64,000 bases of DNA from Karalla daura (Eukaryota; Chordata; Actinopteri; Chaetodontiformes; Leiognathidae): positions 15,725,547-15,789,546 of the forward strand of contig CM055206.1 in assembly GCA_029224185.1 (NCBI GenBank), read 5' to 3'. A model generated the notes under the pieces. The model saw nothing but the letters and a program-made list of their open reading frames with translations, ran no database searches and was not told the DNA's origin. A program made the position numbers and the translations under genes. This document shows positions 33,501 to 46,009 of this stretch, piece by piece (position 1 is the first letter of the stretch; each line of letters begins with the position of its first letter).

Positions 33501-34726
33501 GGATCAATGTCAAATCCGATGAGCCTGAGAGATTTACGCTCTCTGGCCAGACCTCGCAGCGAGTGCCACGCATTTGCTCGGCCTGGTCAACTTTACTCTT
33601 TCAGCCAGGAGCCAAATCGCTCGCGAGCAGCCACTCTCTTTCACAATTCTCCTTGTTTATGTTAGACTAATCTCCCTGACAAACATTGTTCCACTTTTCC
33701 ACTTCTCTCGCAGTATTTTGCTAGCATTTCTGTGCTGTCTTAGAAGTCTTGAATAACTGTGTGAAATTCAGTCGGGGCCTGTGCAATCATCACATAGCAC
33801 AAAAAAATAAAAAAAGTTTTAAAGCTCCTCTAATATTCCATCATTTCCACACTAATATTTGGCAGGGGAAATGCAATACTAAGGCAAGAAAATGGAGTTA
33901 ATGTCTGCCTGCTCTTTAGCTTGGCTGAAGGAAACTCTAAAAGCACAGCCTTGGGCTTACATTGCATTCAAAAGACTGACATTTTCTGACATCCGGTATA
34001 ATATCATCTATTTTCAGCTTTTAAGAGTGGTCTCGTTTTCCAACTCCTCTCCAACTCTCCAAAAAAATCTGAGCTATTCAACTGTGTTTGCCCTTGAATT
34101 ATCCAATTGATCCATACCCTTGGGTCCCTCCACGCATTTGGCTTCAGTAGATGTTCTGTGATCATCTAATGCCGTGTTTTTCTTTCTGGGGGCCAAGCTG
34201 GGACATTGTTGCACTTCCAGGGCAGAGAAATAGTCCCAAATAATTCTTGGGAGATTTGTTAAACTTATAATTGAAAAGCTCGTCTGCAATTAAAACTAGG
34301 CAGTTTCATTACTGCCATGCATACCATTATACAAAAACCTGATATTTGCTAATTTGGCTTCCGAGGTGCAATTTGTAAAACGTAGGTTTACAACAAAAGC
34401 ATGTAGCCCGAGAGGAAAACGTTTAATAATTGAGCCAGCGCGAGTAGTTTGTAGTGTCAGACTGTACATTAGCCATATTGGCTGTCTAGGGATGGAGGCG
34501 TCTATCGAAGGTTCCAGCACTTCCATATCTGAGTATAGGATATTTGTCTAACAAGCGACAGACTTTGGTCCATATGTCCCTGGTCCCCAGAGGATGAAGC
34601 CCAGCGAGCTCAGTCGACCCATGAATCATTAAACCCATTTATCGAGCTCCAAAACAAATGACACGTCACCCGAAAATGTCAACATTGTCCGGCCTCCAGT
34701 TTAATATCACGTTGTGACTGGGTGTT
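30531..34726. other. non-coding sequence, no supported gene
   Basis: Long mostly unique stretch, AT-rich at 30,780-32,250, with A-rich low complexity at 32142-32196. 32,355-32,971 is GC-richer and free of stops in several frames on both strands at once (up to 156 codons). That indicates composition rather than a gene, and no domain is recognisable. CpG-containing patches lie near 32,880-33,070. 33,780-34,560 is AT-rich. Confidence 0.5.
32142..32196. repeat. A-rich low-complexity tract
   Basis: Several runs of 6 to 10 A separated by short G, T or C interruptions. Confidence 0.85.
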
Positions 34727-34890
34727 TGAGGGTTGGTACTGTCGCCTCACAGCAGGAAGGACCTGGGTTCGATGTCAGGCCGAGGGCCTTTCTGTGTGGA
34801 GACTGCAAGCTCTCCCTGTGTCTGGGTTTCTCTCGCAATCCGAACGCATAGATGTTTACGCTGATTGTAGAGTCTAATCGGCGGGTGCAA
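34727..34890 (+). mobile_element. fish SINE copy, 3'-truncated, with tRNA-like head
   Basis: The only copy here that preserves the tRNA-like B box on the plus strand: 'gggttcgatgtcagg' near 34767-34781, preceded by 'tactgtcgcctcacagcag'. It continues with 'ctttctgtgtggagac', 'tgcaagctctccctgtg', 'tgggtttctctcgc' and a decayed body to about 34890. It sets the transcription sense used to orient the other copies. The A box is not clearly preserved. Confidence 0.75.
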
Positions 34891-37419
34891 ATTCAGCTGA
34901 AATTCATCATGAAACAAGAAAAATCTGCATCAAAGCTGTTGGCAAGACCGCAGATACTTCTTAAGTGCCCCCTAATAAATATTACATACATGTTCTGCAC
35001 AGCATGTACCGTCTACTAATCATCATCCTCAGTTAATTTAAGAGTTTGTCTCCATAAATATCAACATGCTTTCCATTTAAATTGTTAACAAATTATACCA
35101 TCTTAAAAAGATGTGACTGCTCCGTGCTGTTTTAGGTTTCCTCACCAGTGATTAGGTGCAGACACTGCCGTACTTTTATACTTTTTAGATTTATCGTGTC
35201 TTTCAACTGAGAGCAGCCCTGTCCTGTTTTCTTTTTACATTCACAAAAATGAACTTTTTTTGTTGACACAAAGATAAAACATCAACTTACTTGCTTCAAC
35301 TTCTCCATTTTGACAGCATGCCTTAAAATCTATATGGAATAATAACATAGTTTGAATATGGGACACATCTCTGAGGCCAGACTTTCTTTTCATACCTGCA
35401 AAACAACAACCCATTATCACTAAATATGCAAATAAAACATTGCAGACAAACCACATAATAAGCACACTATTGTCTGTACTGCCCTAAATAACCTAAATAT
35501 GTTGCTGTATGTAGCATCTGTATGTTTAACTGGATCCGAAAAAAAGAAAAAAAGAAATCTGGTGCCTTCTCTGGCTTCCTGGCTTCCAGCCTACATTTCA
35601 GGAGGAGCTGCATTTCACTCAGCCATGACCGCAGGCTCGGAGAGAGCTGCCAGGCATTTCTCCTCCGCTCCTGATGTCATTCTTTGGAGAAGAGAAAAAA
35701 GGCAAGTCGAGGGAGGAAAAAAGGAAAAGAAAGAAATACTTCAATGCCATTTTTGTGTAACCAGACACTCGCTCCACGTTGAGAAAACATAAGAGAGAGG
35801 AAAAAGAGAAGCGATAACATGCACACAAGGTCCCGGATTCTAATCTGGGTTATTTGAACTCAGGCGATCTGCTTTGGTTCAGCCCTGCAGACCCCTGAAG
35901 GTAAACCTCCTACACAGTGACACGTGGTGACATTTCACAGGGGCCAAATCAGTAAGTTATGATGTGCGGCGGGACTTTTTCTCCTTTCAAGCTGTGACGA
36001 GATGTAGTGCTAACCACGGACGTTATTTTTCAGCTGATTGCATTATGATTGGAACCATAAAGGTGGTCTCTGCGAGATGGCGCGTCGGAGGTGAGACGGG
36101 AGTGGAGGCACTTCATCCGTCACCAACCTGTCGGCCTGCCCCCCCCCCCCCCCCACGGTGATTCATGGCAGCCATTTTGTGTCAAAATCTCACCACAAAT
36201 CAGTTTGCCATGACAAAAAAAAAGGAGACTGACACTCAGTCTGTCTCGAGACGGCCGACACAGGGAACGCTCAGATGTTGACTCGGAGATATGGAAAAGA
36301 CCATGGGAAATTGAGTTCAAAAGCTGTTGCACAAAGAAACTCAACACAGAGTGCTGGCTCCACTCCCCAGCTGCTGTTTGCCTGCTGCCCTTTAATAATT
36401 CAGAGCTTGAAGACAGGAGGCAGCCATGTTTTCTGTATTTGTCTCCTTGTTTGTTACTTTTGCACAGTGCAGAGTAATCGCCATGCACGCGGACACCAGC
36501 GCAGTCGCCTCTACAGGCTTTTTTAAAACTTGTTTCAACAGAAAACGAGAATTAAACGTCCCCTCGGGCCTTGACTCACAATGTGGCACGACCAGAACCG
36601 AGCCAGTGGAACCACCAGCACCTCCAACCCCTGTTTCCCATTTGTTTTTATCACTGCTCAAGTTTTTAAGTGTGCGTCGTCACCCCTGTTTTTGTTCCCC
36701 CTCTCCCACACCCTCTCCCCTCTCACTTGAAATGTAACGTTGGCAGAATAATGGAGAATTACCCTGTCTATAAAAAGACCCTGGAGTCAGGAGGTGCACC
36801 GCTGCCAAACGACACTGAAAGCAATTACCGTATGTTTCAACACCCTTTTCATAGGAAGGGATCTGTCTCGAGGGCCACTCACCATGCGTATGAGACTCAT
36901 TTGGTTCACATTACCATATCCTGCCGCAGCACAGTCAAGCTCCGGCTGTCACTGCCTCGTCTCCTCAATGTCTCTCTGTGTGATGGCCGTGCCCTTGCAT
37001 CAACAGAGGATAAAGGGGGAAGAAAAACACACGTGCAAAACACGCCTTTGTTTTCTTTTCCACGGAGTGATTCCACGCTACTCCGGTGACCCCCACCTGA
37101 GTGAAGAATGAGATCAAATAAAAGACGGAAAGAAAGCAGGGGGATCCTCTCTCTTGCCATCTTGGTACCGTCAGGGAATTGAGCAGATAAAGGTGAGCCG
37201 CGCCACCCTCCGCCTCTCAGAGAACAAAGCCATTGTTGAGTGTCACAAAGGTGCAGGGAAATTCTCAATGAAATGCAGGAAAGATGGTGCGATTTGTTTC
37301 TCTCCTGCTGTTTCATCCCTTCACACACACACACACTCCTTCCTCCTCCCCTGTCCCCTCCTGGCGCTTGAACTCTGTGTGGGTTTGCTGTTAATTGGAT
37401 TCAGATTGCAGAGATAATA
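34891..37419. other. non-coding sequence, GC-richer towards the right
   Basis: No credible gene. 34,900-35,500 is AT-rich. 36,060-37,420 is GC-richer with many conflicting open frames on both strands (up to 142 codons) and no recognisable domains. A donor-like AAAG|GTGAGC at 37188-37197 (plus) follows a purine-rich stretch, but no coding context supports it. Confidence 0.45.
36139..36154. repeat. poly(C) run
   Basis: Sixteen consecutive C. Confidence 0.9.
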
Positions 37420-37600
37420 CGGTCTTATGCCGAGTGCTTCTTGGCGTGGCGGCGTCGGGTTTTCCCGAGCCGGGCCTCGAGTTAGTGCCGTCGATGAAGT
37501 GAGTACAGTAGTCACACAAAGGAAAACAGTCTGAGCTGCGAGGCGGCGCAGCCAACAGGGGGAGGTCACCCAGTCATTAGCGCCCCGTGGATGATGTCAT
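37420..37600 (+). promoter_or_regulatory. CpG-dense patch with a donor-like site
   Basis: Hand count gives about 16 CpG in 180 bp, nine of them in 37441-37500. A GAA|GTGAGTACAG donor-like sequence follows at 37498 on the plus strand. The patch could be an internal promoter with a short first exon or a regulatory CpG cluster. No coding frame supports a choice. Confidence 0.25.
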
Positions 37601-37614
37601 CCTGCTGTCTGCTC

Positions 37615-37646
37615 CACACACACACACACACACACATACACACACA
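37615..37646. repeat. (CA)n microsatellite
   Basis: CA repeat with one TACA interruption. Confidence 0.95.
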
Positions 37647-37667
37647 AGTGATCCCCACCTCAAAGGA

Positions 37668-37684
37668 CCTGCTGAGTCAGCAGG
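37668..37684. promoter_or_regulatory. perfect palindrome containing a T-MARE (Maf recognition element)
   Basis: The 17-bp palindrome CCTGCTGAGTCAGCAGG contains TGCTGAGTCAGCA at 37670-37682. That is an exact match to the palindromic TPA-type Maf recognition element (TGCTGA-C/G-TCAGCA) bound by large and small Maf, NRF2 and BACH dimers, with an AP-1 core. It lies 70 bp right of the CpG-dense patch. Occupancy is not known. Confidence 0.45.
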
Positions 37685-38528
37685 GTGGAGGTTCTGCACA
37701 TGTTGTGCGCGTAAGGAAACACGTAAGGACTGTTTGACCAACACTGTCATGGATGCACAAACATGTGCAAAGTGAAAAGAGCTGCGGAGGAATTACGTGA
37801 GGCCGTTTCCCCAGCCACATCATCGCTGTTTGTCAATCGACGATCGCTTTCAATGAAATTCAAACGACCTGTCTGGACTCTCCGAAGAATGTCAACACCA
37901 GAAACGAGGGCTGTAATTCTCCCACTCATGCGCTTCCTCTTTAGTCCTGCTCCGGAGGAGGGGGAGGCTTTGTCTCTATGGTTATTCAGTTTGTTTGCGC
38001 AGTCCGTCCGACTTTGATGAGAGAGAAGAGAGAAAGTTTCTGTGTAATGTGTTTACAGGAGAGTGTGTGCGCTTTCGAGTGGCCTCGCTGCTTCTGGTGG
38101 GACCAGGAATGCGAGGCTCCATTTCCAGGGGGAGCCAGGGAGAGGTTTAAGCAAGAGGAGCGCAGCGAGGAGGAGCGGAGAAAAAGAGCAGAAAGAGAGC
38201 GAATGATCCATGAGGGTTGGCGCATCAAAAAGCTGCACATTTGTTTTCACTTTCCCGCAACGATCCCTGAAACCGAATCAGAGCAATAGCATCGAAGGAC
38301 AAAATTGGCATGTACTGCAACTCGCCGTTCACCTCCTACATCACCCTGCTCTGACGTCCTCTAGAATAATATTTTCTTTCACAGGCAAAGAACATGTTTG
38401 ATCACCCCTTTTATTAAAGACGAGGCTGGCCCTCAGAAGTGCCTCCCTCCCGCCCTCTTCTCACCGCTGTCGCTGTCTGTCTGTCTCCCTCCGCTGCCCC
38501 ATGCTGTGCGGGATGGCACAGGCGAGGA
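37685..38528. other. GC-rich non-coding sequence
   Basis: Overlapping frames on both strands (up to 103 codons at 37978-38289). The plus-strand frame reads as an Arg/Glu-rich charged stretch caused by a purine-rich segment at 38127-38205. No domain is recognisable. Confidence 0.45.
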
Positions 38529-38580
38529 AGAGAGCGAGAGAGAGAGAGATAGAGACAGAGAGAGAGAGAGAGAGAGAGAG
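38529..38580. repeat. (GA)n microsatellite
   Basis: GA repeat with CGAG, GATA and GACA interruptions, ending in a pure run. Confidence 0.95.
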
Positions 38581-38836
38581 GGGGGAAAAATGGGGCTCAC
38601 GCCGGAGGGCTCAGATGTGGGATACGGTGCCAAACTGGGCCCCGGTTCCTCCATCAGAAGGGTAATATTATGTTCAGAGATTGGCTTTCCACAACGAAGC
38701 CGCTCTCCTCCTTGATCAATAAGACAGGTCAGCCGTTTGCATTAATCCCACAAGCCGCCCACACACAGGAATGTGCAACACAGGGAAAATCTTACAAGAG
38801 GTAATTTCTTCACGTCTGCATCAAAGCGACTCGGGG

Positions 38837-38864
38837 AAAAAAAAAGTTCCACAACTTTTTTTTT
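38837..38864. repeat. A/T-rich 12-bp inverted repeat
   Basis: Nine A plus GTT at 38837-38848, a CCAC loop, then AAC plus nine T at 38853-38864. It forms a perfect 12-bp stem of low GC content, probably from two homopolymers. Confidence 0.8.
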
Positions 38865-41800
38865 TACGGTTTTTATGTTTTCCCTTTCTTTTTCTTTCTT
38901 TTTTTTAAATAAATGTAAAGGCTTGACGGGCATTTTTGGCTCCCCTGCCTCGACCGTGAAGTTGAAAACCCCACTTATGGTCGCCCATTCTTTGTTCTGT
39001 ACATCAAGTCGAAGCCAGAGATGATTTACACTGCGGGGTTAGGTCAGAGGCATTGTTTGAAAGTGAGCTCAGAATTCCTGCAGCATTGTGCGCTTCCTCC
39101 AATTTAGAGCGTGACTTGTGCGTCTTGACCATAATAGTAGAAAGTGCTCGTGCCACCGTGCCCCAGATAGCCTCCCCAGGGATGAGCAGACAAGGGTCTG
39201 TTTCCTGACTGCATTGTCCGAGGGAAGTATCCTGTTTATTACAGCTGGATGAGCCGCAGAAGAATGGCTGGCAACACGCACACCAACATTGCTGGTAAAG
39301 CATTGAATTTGGGACTTTCAAAGTAGATAAGAGGAAGCTCTCCATTCAATAAACAGATGTCCAAAAACAAAGCAATCCATCTCCTGATAGCAGGCCGACC
39401 TTCTGTTTCATGCCATCATAGATGGTATTATGGGCTTTGCCGGCTTTATTTTTTATAACATTTTTTTCTGGGCGTGTGTTGAATTCCAAATTCATTTCAC
39501 AATCTTACTTGTATATGAAAAAATATCCCGGCTGTGTATTTATTCGCAGGCTCTTGAGAATGGAAATGTTTATGAAGGAGCACTCTTTTTTGTGTTGATG
39601 GATTACCTTGTTGAATTTACAGGAGGACGTATTATAAATCACCGCTGTGCTGACCTTTCCTTTATAAAATGGGAATCAAAAGCCAGACCCGATTTGCACA
39701 AGAACTTGGATGCAGAGGATAAGAGCGCCTTGGCTGGGAAAGACTGTCAAGGTATTTGTCGGACAGGGATATTACAGTAAAGCCCAGATATAAAGCAGTA
39801 GACTGTAAAGAAAGTTGTGAGTTATTGCCTCAGACAGAACACATCCTGTTCGCTTCCATATACAGGATTACTGCTATTGACAAGTGCAGCACAATTTGTT
39901 CTCACCGTGCTTTATGTGGCCTTGTTCTGGCCAAATCAATGATGCAACTAAGTGCCAATGAAAGTCAAAGCATCACAACACATTAAAAAAGGACTCTATT
40001 TGTTTGGGTGGGGGGGGTCTCACAATCTCACAAAGATTTTCCAACAACAGCTAAATTGCCATTGTTTATACTTATATCCTTTCCTGCTATTCCTGCAGTC
40101 CTCAAAGATAACAGTGTCTATATCGAACAGTATCTATCTATAGCATTTCTAAACCTCAACACCTCAGCATGCACAAACACTGAGGTTTAAAAACAGACTA
40201 TCCCTTGACCAGATCCAACTGGAGCCAGCAAATGGGAGCAACTTGGAATTGAAAACATTGCCCATCCTGATCCAGAGTCACCAAAAATATGCAAATGAAA
40301 GAGTATTCAAAGTCCAGCGAGGTTGATTATTCTGATTGTGCCATTGAACGCTGCCAGGTGCGCAGTGAATAGGCTAAACCGGATAAGTTAATTTCCCAAT
40401 ATGCGGCAAGTATTTCACAAATTCCTCCTCTTCTATAATAAATAGCCAAGACAGTAAGGACTATGATTAGTGGAGCACCTCCTGAGCCATTCTTTACCAC
40501 AGAGAATTTTTCGTTGTCAGGGTAGCTAAAGCCAAAATAATCTGGCTGGAGAATGTTAAAATGGCTCTGGATGATTGATTGCTCTGCCATCACCCATTAG
40601 CTAACATGAATTTACTCTGGTTCCACTCCCACCTCTGTGTTCCTGACATCCCAGATGAGTCCCTTAAACACATCCTATCTCTTTTGGAAACTGCTCTGAG
40701 ACTGACCCAACAACTGTGTGAAACACCAGAAATGCTGCTGTACCCACAGCAGGCCAGCAGTTGGCAGTATGATTTTGTCACGTGTGGCAACTGACTTTAG
40801 TGTGAGTGCCTGTTCTCAAACTGTTGCGTCTTCCTCGTCTACATGAGGACATAAACATGTTTTCACATCTTTACACTCCTCACTGGAGCAGGTTTCTGCA
40901 TTGTTTCGTTTTCAGAAGGTCGCAAATCGCAACAAAAATTTGTCATTTTCAACCAAAAACGTTGTGCCCCTAAAAGTACCTGACAGTACGGACGCAGTCT
41001 TATTGCACTTTAGCCCTCTATTCCTCCCACTGTCACACACTACAGTCTCCAGCTGTGCCCCATTTTTAGGCAGGATAAAGATGAAGTTGTGCACCTACAG
41101 TGGTGCCATGGTTCCAGACACGGGGATCATACACTAATGCCGCACTTTCTAATAAAAAAGTAAAACCAACAAAAAGGATATTTCGATCTTTTCACCTCAA
41201 TAAAATCCTTTATCCTCAGGTAAGTATGTTCTTGAGCATGTTGCTCCAAATGAGGTAAACTATTTGACAGGGATTATCCTCAGCAGAGACTGCCAAGCTG
41301 CAGCATTAACAAAGGGCACCTATCCCGCCATGCATTTTTCACGCCAGCGGCACGGAGTGAAATTGGTTGCTGAGCTCCTAATGCAGCGGTCTCCCTTGTC
41401 AATGGGTGATTAGCTGAAAGGGCTTTCATATTATGGCCAAAGTTGCAAGGCTCCTTCTAGACGAGAGTCTCGTAAAAGTTCGGGAGGTTCACTTTTCTCA
41501 TTAGGTTGGAGTCAGCTTCGATTTCCTGCGCGAGCATGGAGTGGCAGGCCTTGGGTGACTGTTCTAAATGTAAATCATGGCTGAATGGAATTACACCGAC
41601 AGGCAGACATCTGTATTTTAATTGGCCCCCGGCCACCCCAACCCCCACCCCCCACTCTTCCTTTCCTCCCCTTTCCACCCCCTAGCAACAGGCTCCCACA
41701 AAAACATTAATTTATAGCCCTGGTGCAAAGAATACACACCATTTGTGTGTGCAGAACAAGGGGGAAAAAGAGCCTTTAACCTGCGTGGCAAAAAACAATA

Positions 41801-44800
41801 TTTAGCAGATGAGATCACTGCTACCATCTCCATTGTAGCATCAGCATGACAAGGCGACCCGAAAATATTTCCCTTGGCGACTGGTGGAGGGGTTTCTGCA
41901 CCCTTCGCCTCAATGTGTTTGTTTTGACTCGAGGCCGCTTATTTTCACTATAGGCTATCTGGCCTTGGCCTGCTAATTGTGTGGGGAATCTGGGCAGAAT
42001 GGCGTGTTTTGAGGGAAAGGATTATTTCAATCAGTCGATTCCTCCAGTGAAGTGTTTGGTGTGGGCTCGCTGTTTAACCGGGGTGGTCGCTGGGCTGTCA
42101 GATGGAGAGGCTGCCAGAAAGACATAGAGGAGGAAATTCGAATAATGGACTAATTGATTCATAAGAAGATGAAAGAGATGTGGACAGATAAGAGGGATGG
42201 CGAGAGCACTCGTTAGGAAATGTGGTAATCCAGATGCAAACCTCATTGTGTTGCTAGCCGTCGGTGACACGAAACCACAAGAAAGCGCAGGCTGAGTACA
42301 GCGGCGAAGGCAACGCTTGGTAGGGACAGAGCCGAGACCTCTGATGGATTTATGGATAATGGGTTTATTGTACAAGCTAATTGTTAGAGGATCTGGGCTG
42401 CATGGTGCGTTTGGAGAAAAGGGATTAGTCCGATCAGTGTATCCCACTGGCGGAATGCATGGCAGGAGTCCAGCGTTCAGCCTGGGAGCATGGAGGACAC
42501 AGTCTGGATGGGGGGGTTGGGGGGGGCACAGGCAAACAAGGGATGCTGGGAAAGCAGAGACAGAAACATGAATAGAAACCCCAGTGTCTTGGTACTGCAG
42601 TACCATCGGAACAACCCCCAAAATCCAGAGAGAGGAGAGTGGACTCTCCTGGACTTGAGCTGTTGAAAATGGCTCAAGCTTGAGACCTCAGCTGAATTTA
42701 CTGCGTGGGAATAATTGGAGTATGGATTTTTCTTTTGTTCTTGTACTTTCTTTTTTATTTTGCTTTTATTTATTTCCCTCAAGTTTTTTTTTTCTTTCCT
42801 TTTTTTTTCCACCCTTCTTTTGGTCCTCTAATCTGCCATTTGCCACAGGATTTACATCCCAGTATTGAGTACACCCAGAGAACCACTCAGCGGAATAAGT
42901 CCATTACTCACTCAATTACTGGAACAGCACGGCCTGCTGGGTCGGGTTTGGGGAGAAGCAGGAAGGAAGGTCTTGTGGCTACTGGAGGGTTTTAGTGTGT
43001 CAACGCTGTTGGCTAAATTCAGCTCTGTGTCTTTCTGCAGCTCTCCTTCTCCTAACCAGGAAGCGGTACAAACCATGTATTTAGGCTGCTTTGATTGTAG
43101 GCTCATATAGGTTATTTGTCATTTAATTTTGTGCTACGTAGCTGTGCGGTGATGAATATTAACATAATACGCCCTTCCCTAGGCGTTTTGTTGTTTTTAG
43201 CTGTATGTACTTAGATACTTTAATTACAGAATAGAACATGTGATTTATTACAGAGTGCTGCGCACACTCTTTTCTCCCCAGGGCAATGGTGAACAGCTTG
43301 GCAGTGTCGCAGACGGTGTGATGCTGCATAGCTAACGCACCCCGCTCCCTGCTGTACAGTATGTAACCAAATATGGTACAATCAGCTGTGAAATGATTTG
43401 CCGTGTGTGGGAATCCTCTGAGAGAAAGGTACACACGCTTTTAGATTTCAGCCCTCCGTCCGATTGTTTATTTCGGTGGCGCAGCATGAAGGCTATCAAA
43501 CACCGTCTTAGCTTTCATCTTGGTATCGTGTAGCTGGGACTTCCTCCTGCTTGGTTTGTATAGACATCTGGTATTGTGGACTTTGGGTCAGGGGCCCCGC
43601 TCAGGAGAAAAAGATGAGATATTAGCATGTGGAGAAAGCGCAAGCGAGAGGTACAGGCAGACAGGAAGTGTAAGAAAAGAAGAGAAAGTGTGTGCGAGAG
43701 GGAGAGATAGGGAGCGAGTGAGTGAGGGACGGAGAGAGGGAGACGAGCACACGTGCATTTGCGCACATGAGGCATAAATCATCACAGATCCAAAGATAAT
43801 AGAAAATGGCAGTCCCTCCAGTCTGCTAAATCAAGCCGCTGCTTCCTCAGTCTATTCAGTAATTGTAGAGAGTGCTGATGGGGTTGTTTTGCGGCAGCTA
43901 CACAGAGCTAAAAGAAAACAGGCAGGAATGAGCAGACAAAGCCTTGGGCCGTCTGTGGCTCGACTCTAAAGGAAAAGGCAGCCGGTCGTTTGCTAGCTGT
44001 GGTTGTCGGAGGGTGGAGCGGGCTGGTGTGGGGGGGGTGGATCCCTGTGGGACGGGTTTGGAGCTGATGCTGTTTGATGGGTGCTGGAGAGAAGACTTTT
44101 GTGGAATCAGCAGAGGTGTCAAGACGAGGTCAGATGCTGGCCCGCTCGGCATCAGATTCAGGAAATGGAAGCTGTCCTCGTAACTGTCCATACTCATTTA
44201 TCTCCATTCAGCCATTAGGAGCACGTTGACATGGCCACCCGACATCACTCGCATCTTAGATGTACGTATAGTAGCGCCACAGTGGCGTCTGCTGACCCTA
44301 AGGTTCGCATTGTTGCTTGGTCCAGTCATTTTCTAACGAGCTCGTATTAAAGCGTGTTGCTATAAGAGCAGATTCTATATGGTTGTAGCTGTTTGGGCTG
44401 CGTGTTCATCTGGGTTTCATTTACAAGCCAGCAGCAGTGAAAAGTCAGCTGCTCGATCTAAACCCCAAATATTCCCAAACTGTCCTCCTAAAATGCTAGT
44501 ATCCCACCTCTGACCTCACACACTCATATTTCAATGTTCGCTATCTTGCTTCTGACATTAAAGTCCGGACAGTCGATATTCCTTCCAGCTGGACAGTACA
44601 TATATAATTTATTGTTTTTGAAATTTTTTGGCTCCGTTTTTGTTATATATTTTGAACTTTGGGGCAAATCGTGGGATTTTCAGTCGTAATTTCACCAACA
44701 AAGAATTATTACACAGATAAAATCTCTCACTGGTTTAATGCATTTTAGGACTTTTGGTTTCTGTATTTCATAGAGAAAAGAAAAGGATCTTTTTAGACTG

Positions 44801-46009
44801 TCGGACGGGAGGAGTGACTTTGAGCTGCACACAGAGCATAGTCCTGTTTTCTAGCACGTAGATTCACAAGTTTCAGGAACAGCGATACTGAATTCAAAGG
44901 AGCGTGTACAACTCTCCAGGAGGACGTAGGCCTCCGCTGTGGAGCTGATGATTTCCATTTGAAACGGTGCACATTTTCTGGCCAACTCGAGTGATTTCTG
45001 AGCCAGCGTTTTCCCTCACGGGTTCTTCATGTTACGGGTCCACAAAAAAGTGAAAGTTTTCCAAAACAAACTATGTAATCATGTTGTAATTAGGGAAATA
45101 TTTGAGAGAATTGGGAGACACGTTGTTTAAATGAGTTTAGTTGTGTTGATTTTGTAATCAGTGGTTGAATCTTTTGAAGAATTTCCGTAGAAGAAACCGC
45201 TGGAGCTTCTTCTTCCCCATAATTTCAGCACAACCTTGCACCTAGATTTGTTATTCTAATTTCCCCCCCATATCACCTGAGGGAAGCATAACAAAAGGCG
45301 TCTCTGACAGTCGGAGCATCGAATCGTAGCAACAGAAAAGACTGTACGGACTTAAAAACCACCTTCTAGATCGGGTGGTGGTAGAAATGCATTTACCTTG
45401 CTTTTCATTCCACCGTAAAACAAAACCAAATCCCTCAAACATCCGTCGTGATTCTGAGAGGTACAGTATGAGCATTAATATTGATAGTGGTGACGATGGC
45501 TTGGCCCGTGCCACACATGAAATCTCGGGGCTTGAGAATGCGTTAAGAGAATGAGAAACAACATGCAGGCGCTGGGCTGTCTGTCTCATCTGTTAAGCCA
45601 CCAGGGTTTCAATCACCCTCTCTTAAGCCCAAAGATTGAGGCTGCTTAGGACATTATTCCATCATCCGATTGAAAGTTGGGACAAATAGAGAATCGGGCT
45701 GGAGAGGGGTTTGCTCCCATTTCCCTTAAGAGCCTGGATGCAAAGACAATTACCAAGTTGTGGGCACTGCGATGGCGAAGAAAACCACTCTAAGTCCATG
45801 TGGGATGTTCTGTCTTTTACTAATCTCCCCCTCCCCAACTAGGCCAAAGTCTTTCTGGAGAGAGTCAGAAGAAATGCGCCATTTGCTCCACTCCATGAGA
45901 ATTGATTTTATTTTTCTTTTATTGTTGCATTTTTTTTCCCACCAAAAACCACAAAATCTGAGGGCAACATGAGGCCATCGCAATCAAGAGCTCGCTATCA
46001 GCTATTGTA
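38865..46009. other. long repeat-poor non-coding stretch
   Basis: No supported gene. The plus-strand frame at 39430-39780 (116 codons) has an acceptor-like TTCGCAG near 39549 and a donor-like CAAG|GTATTT at 39751, but the peptide between them is not recognisable. The minus-strand frame at 42031-42621 (196 codons) is the second longest in the window and has no recognisable domain. There is a short G run near 40011, T-rich stretches near 42,720-42,820 and a purine-rich stretch at 43,600-43,745. Parts of 41.4-42.05 kb look unique and could be conserved. Confidence 0.45.

Noticed and set aside
39549..39750. Possible plus-strand exon between TTCGCAG and CAAG|GTATTT
   Set aside because: The splice signals are mediocre and the translated segment resembles nothing I recognise.
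42031..42621. 196-codon minus-strand open frame
   Set aside because: No recognisable domain, signal or repeat, and other frames overlap it. A frame this long is not exceptional in 64 kb of moderately GC-rich DNA.
44271..44294. CTCF-like sequence (TAGCGCCACAGTGGCG)
   Set aside because: Only the TAGCGCC half matches well; the spacing to the GTGG half is off by one or two bases.
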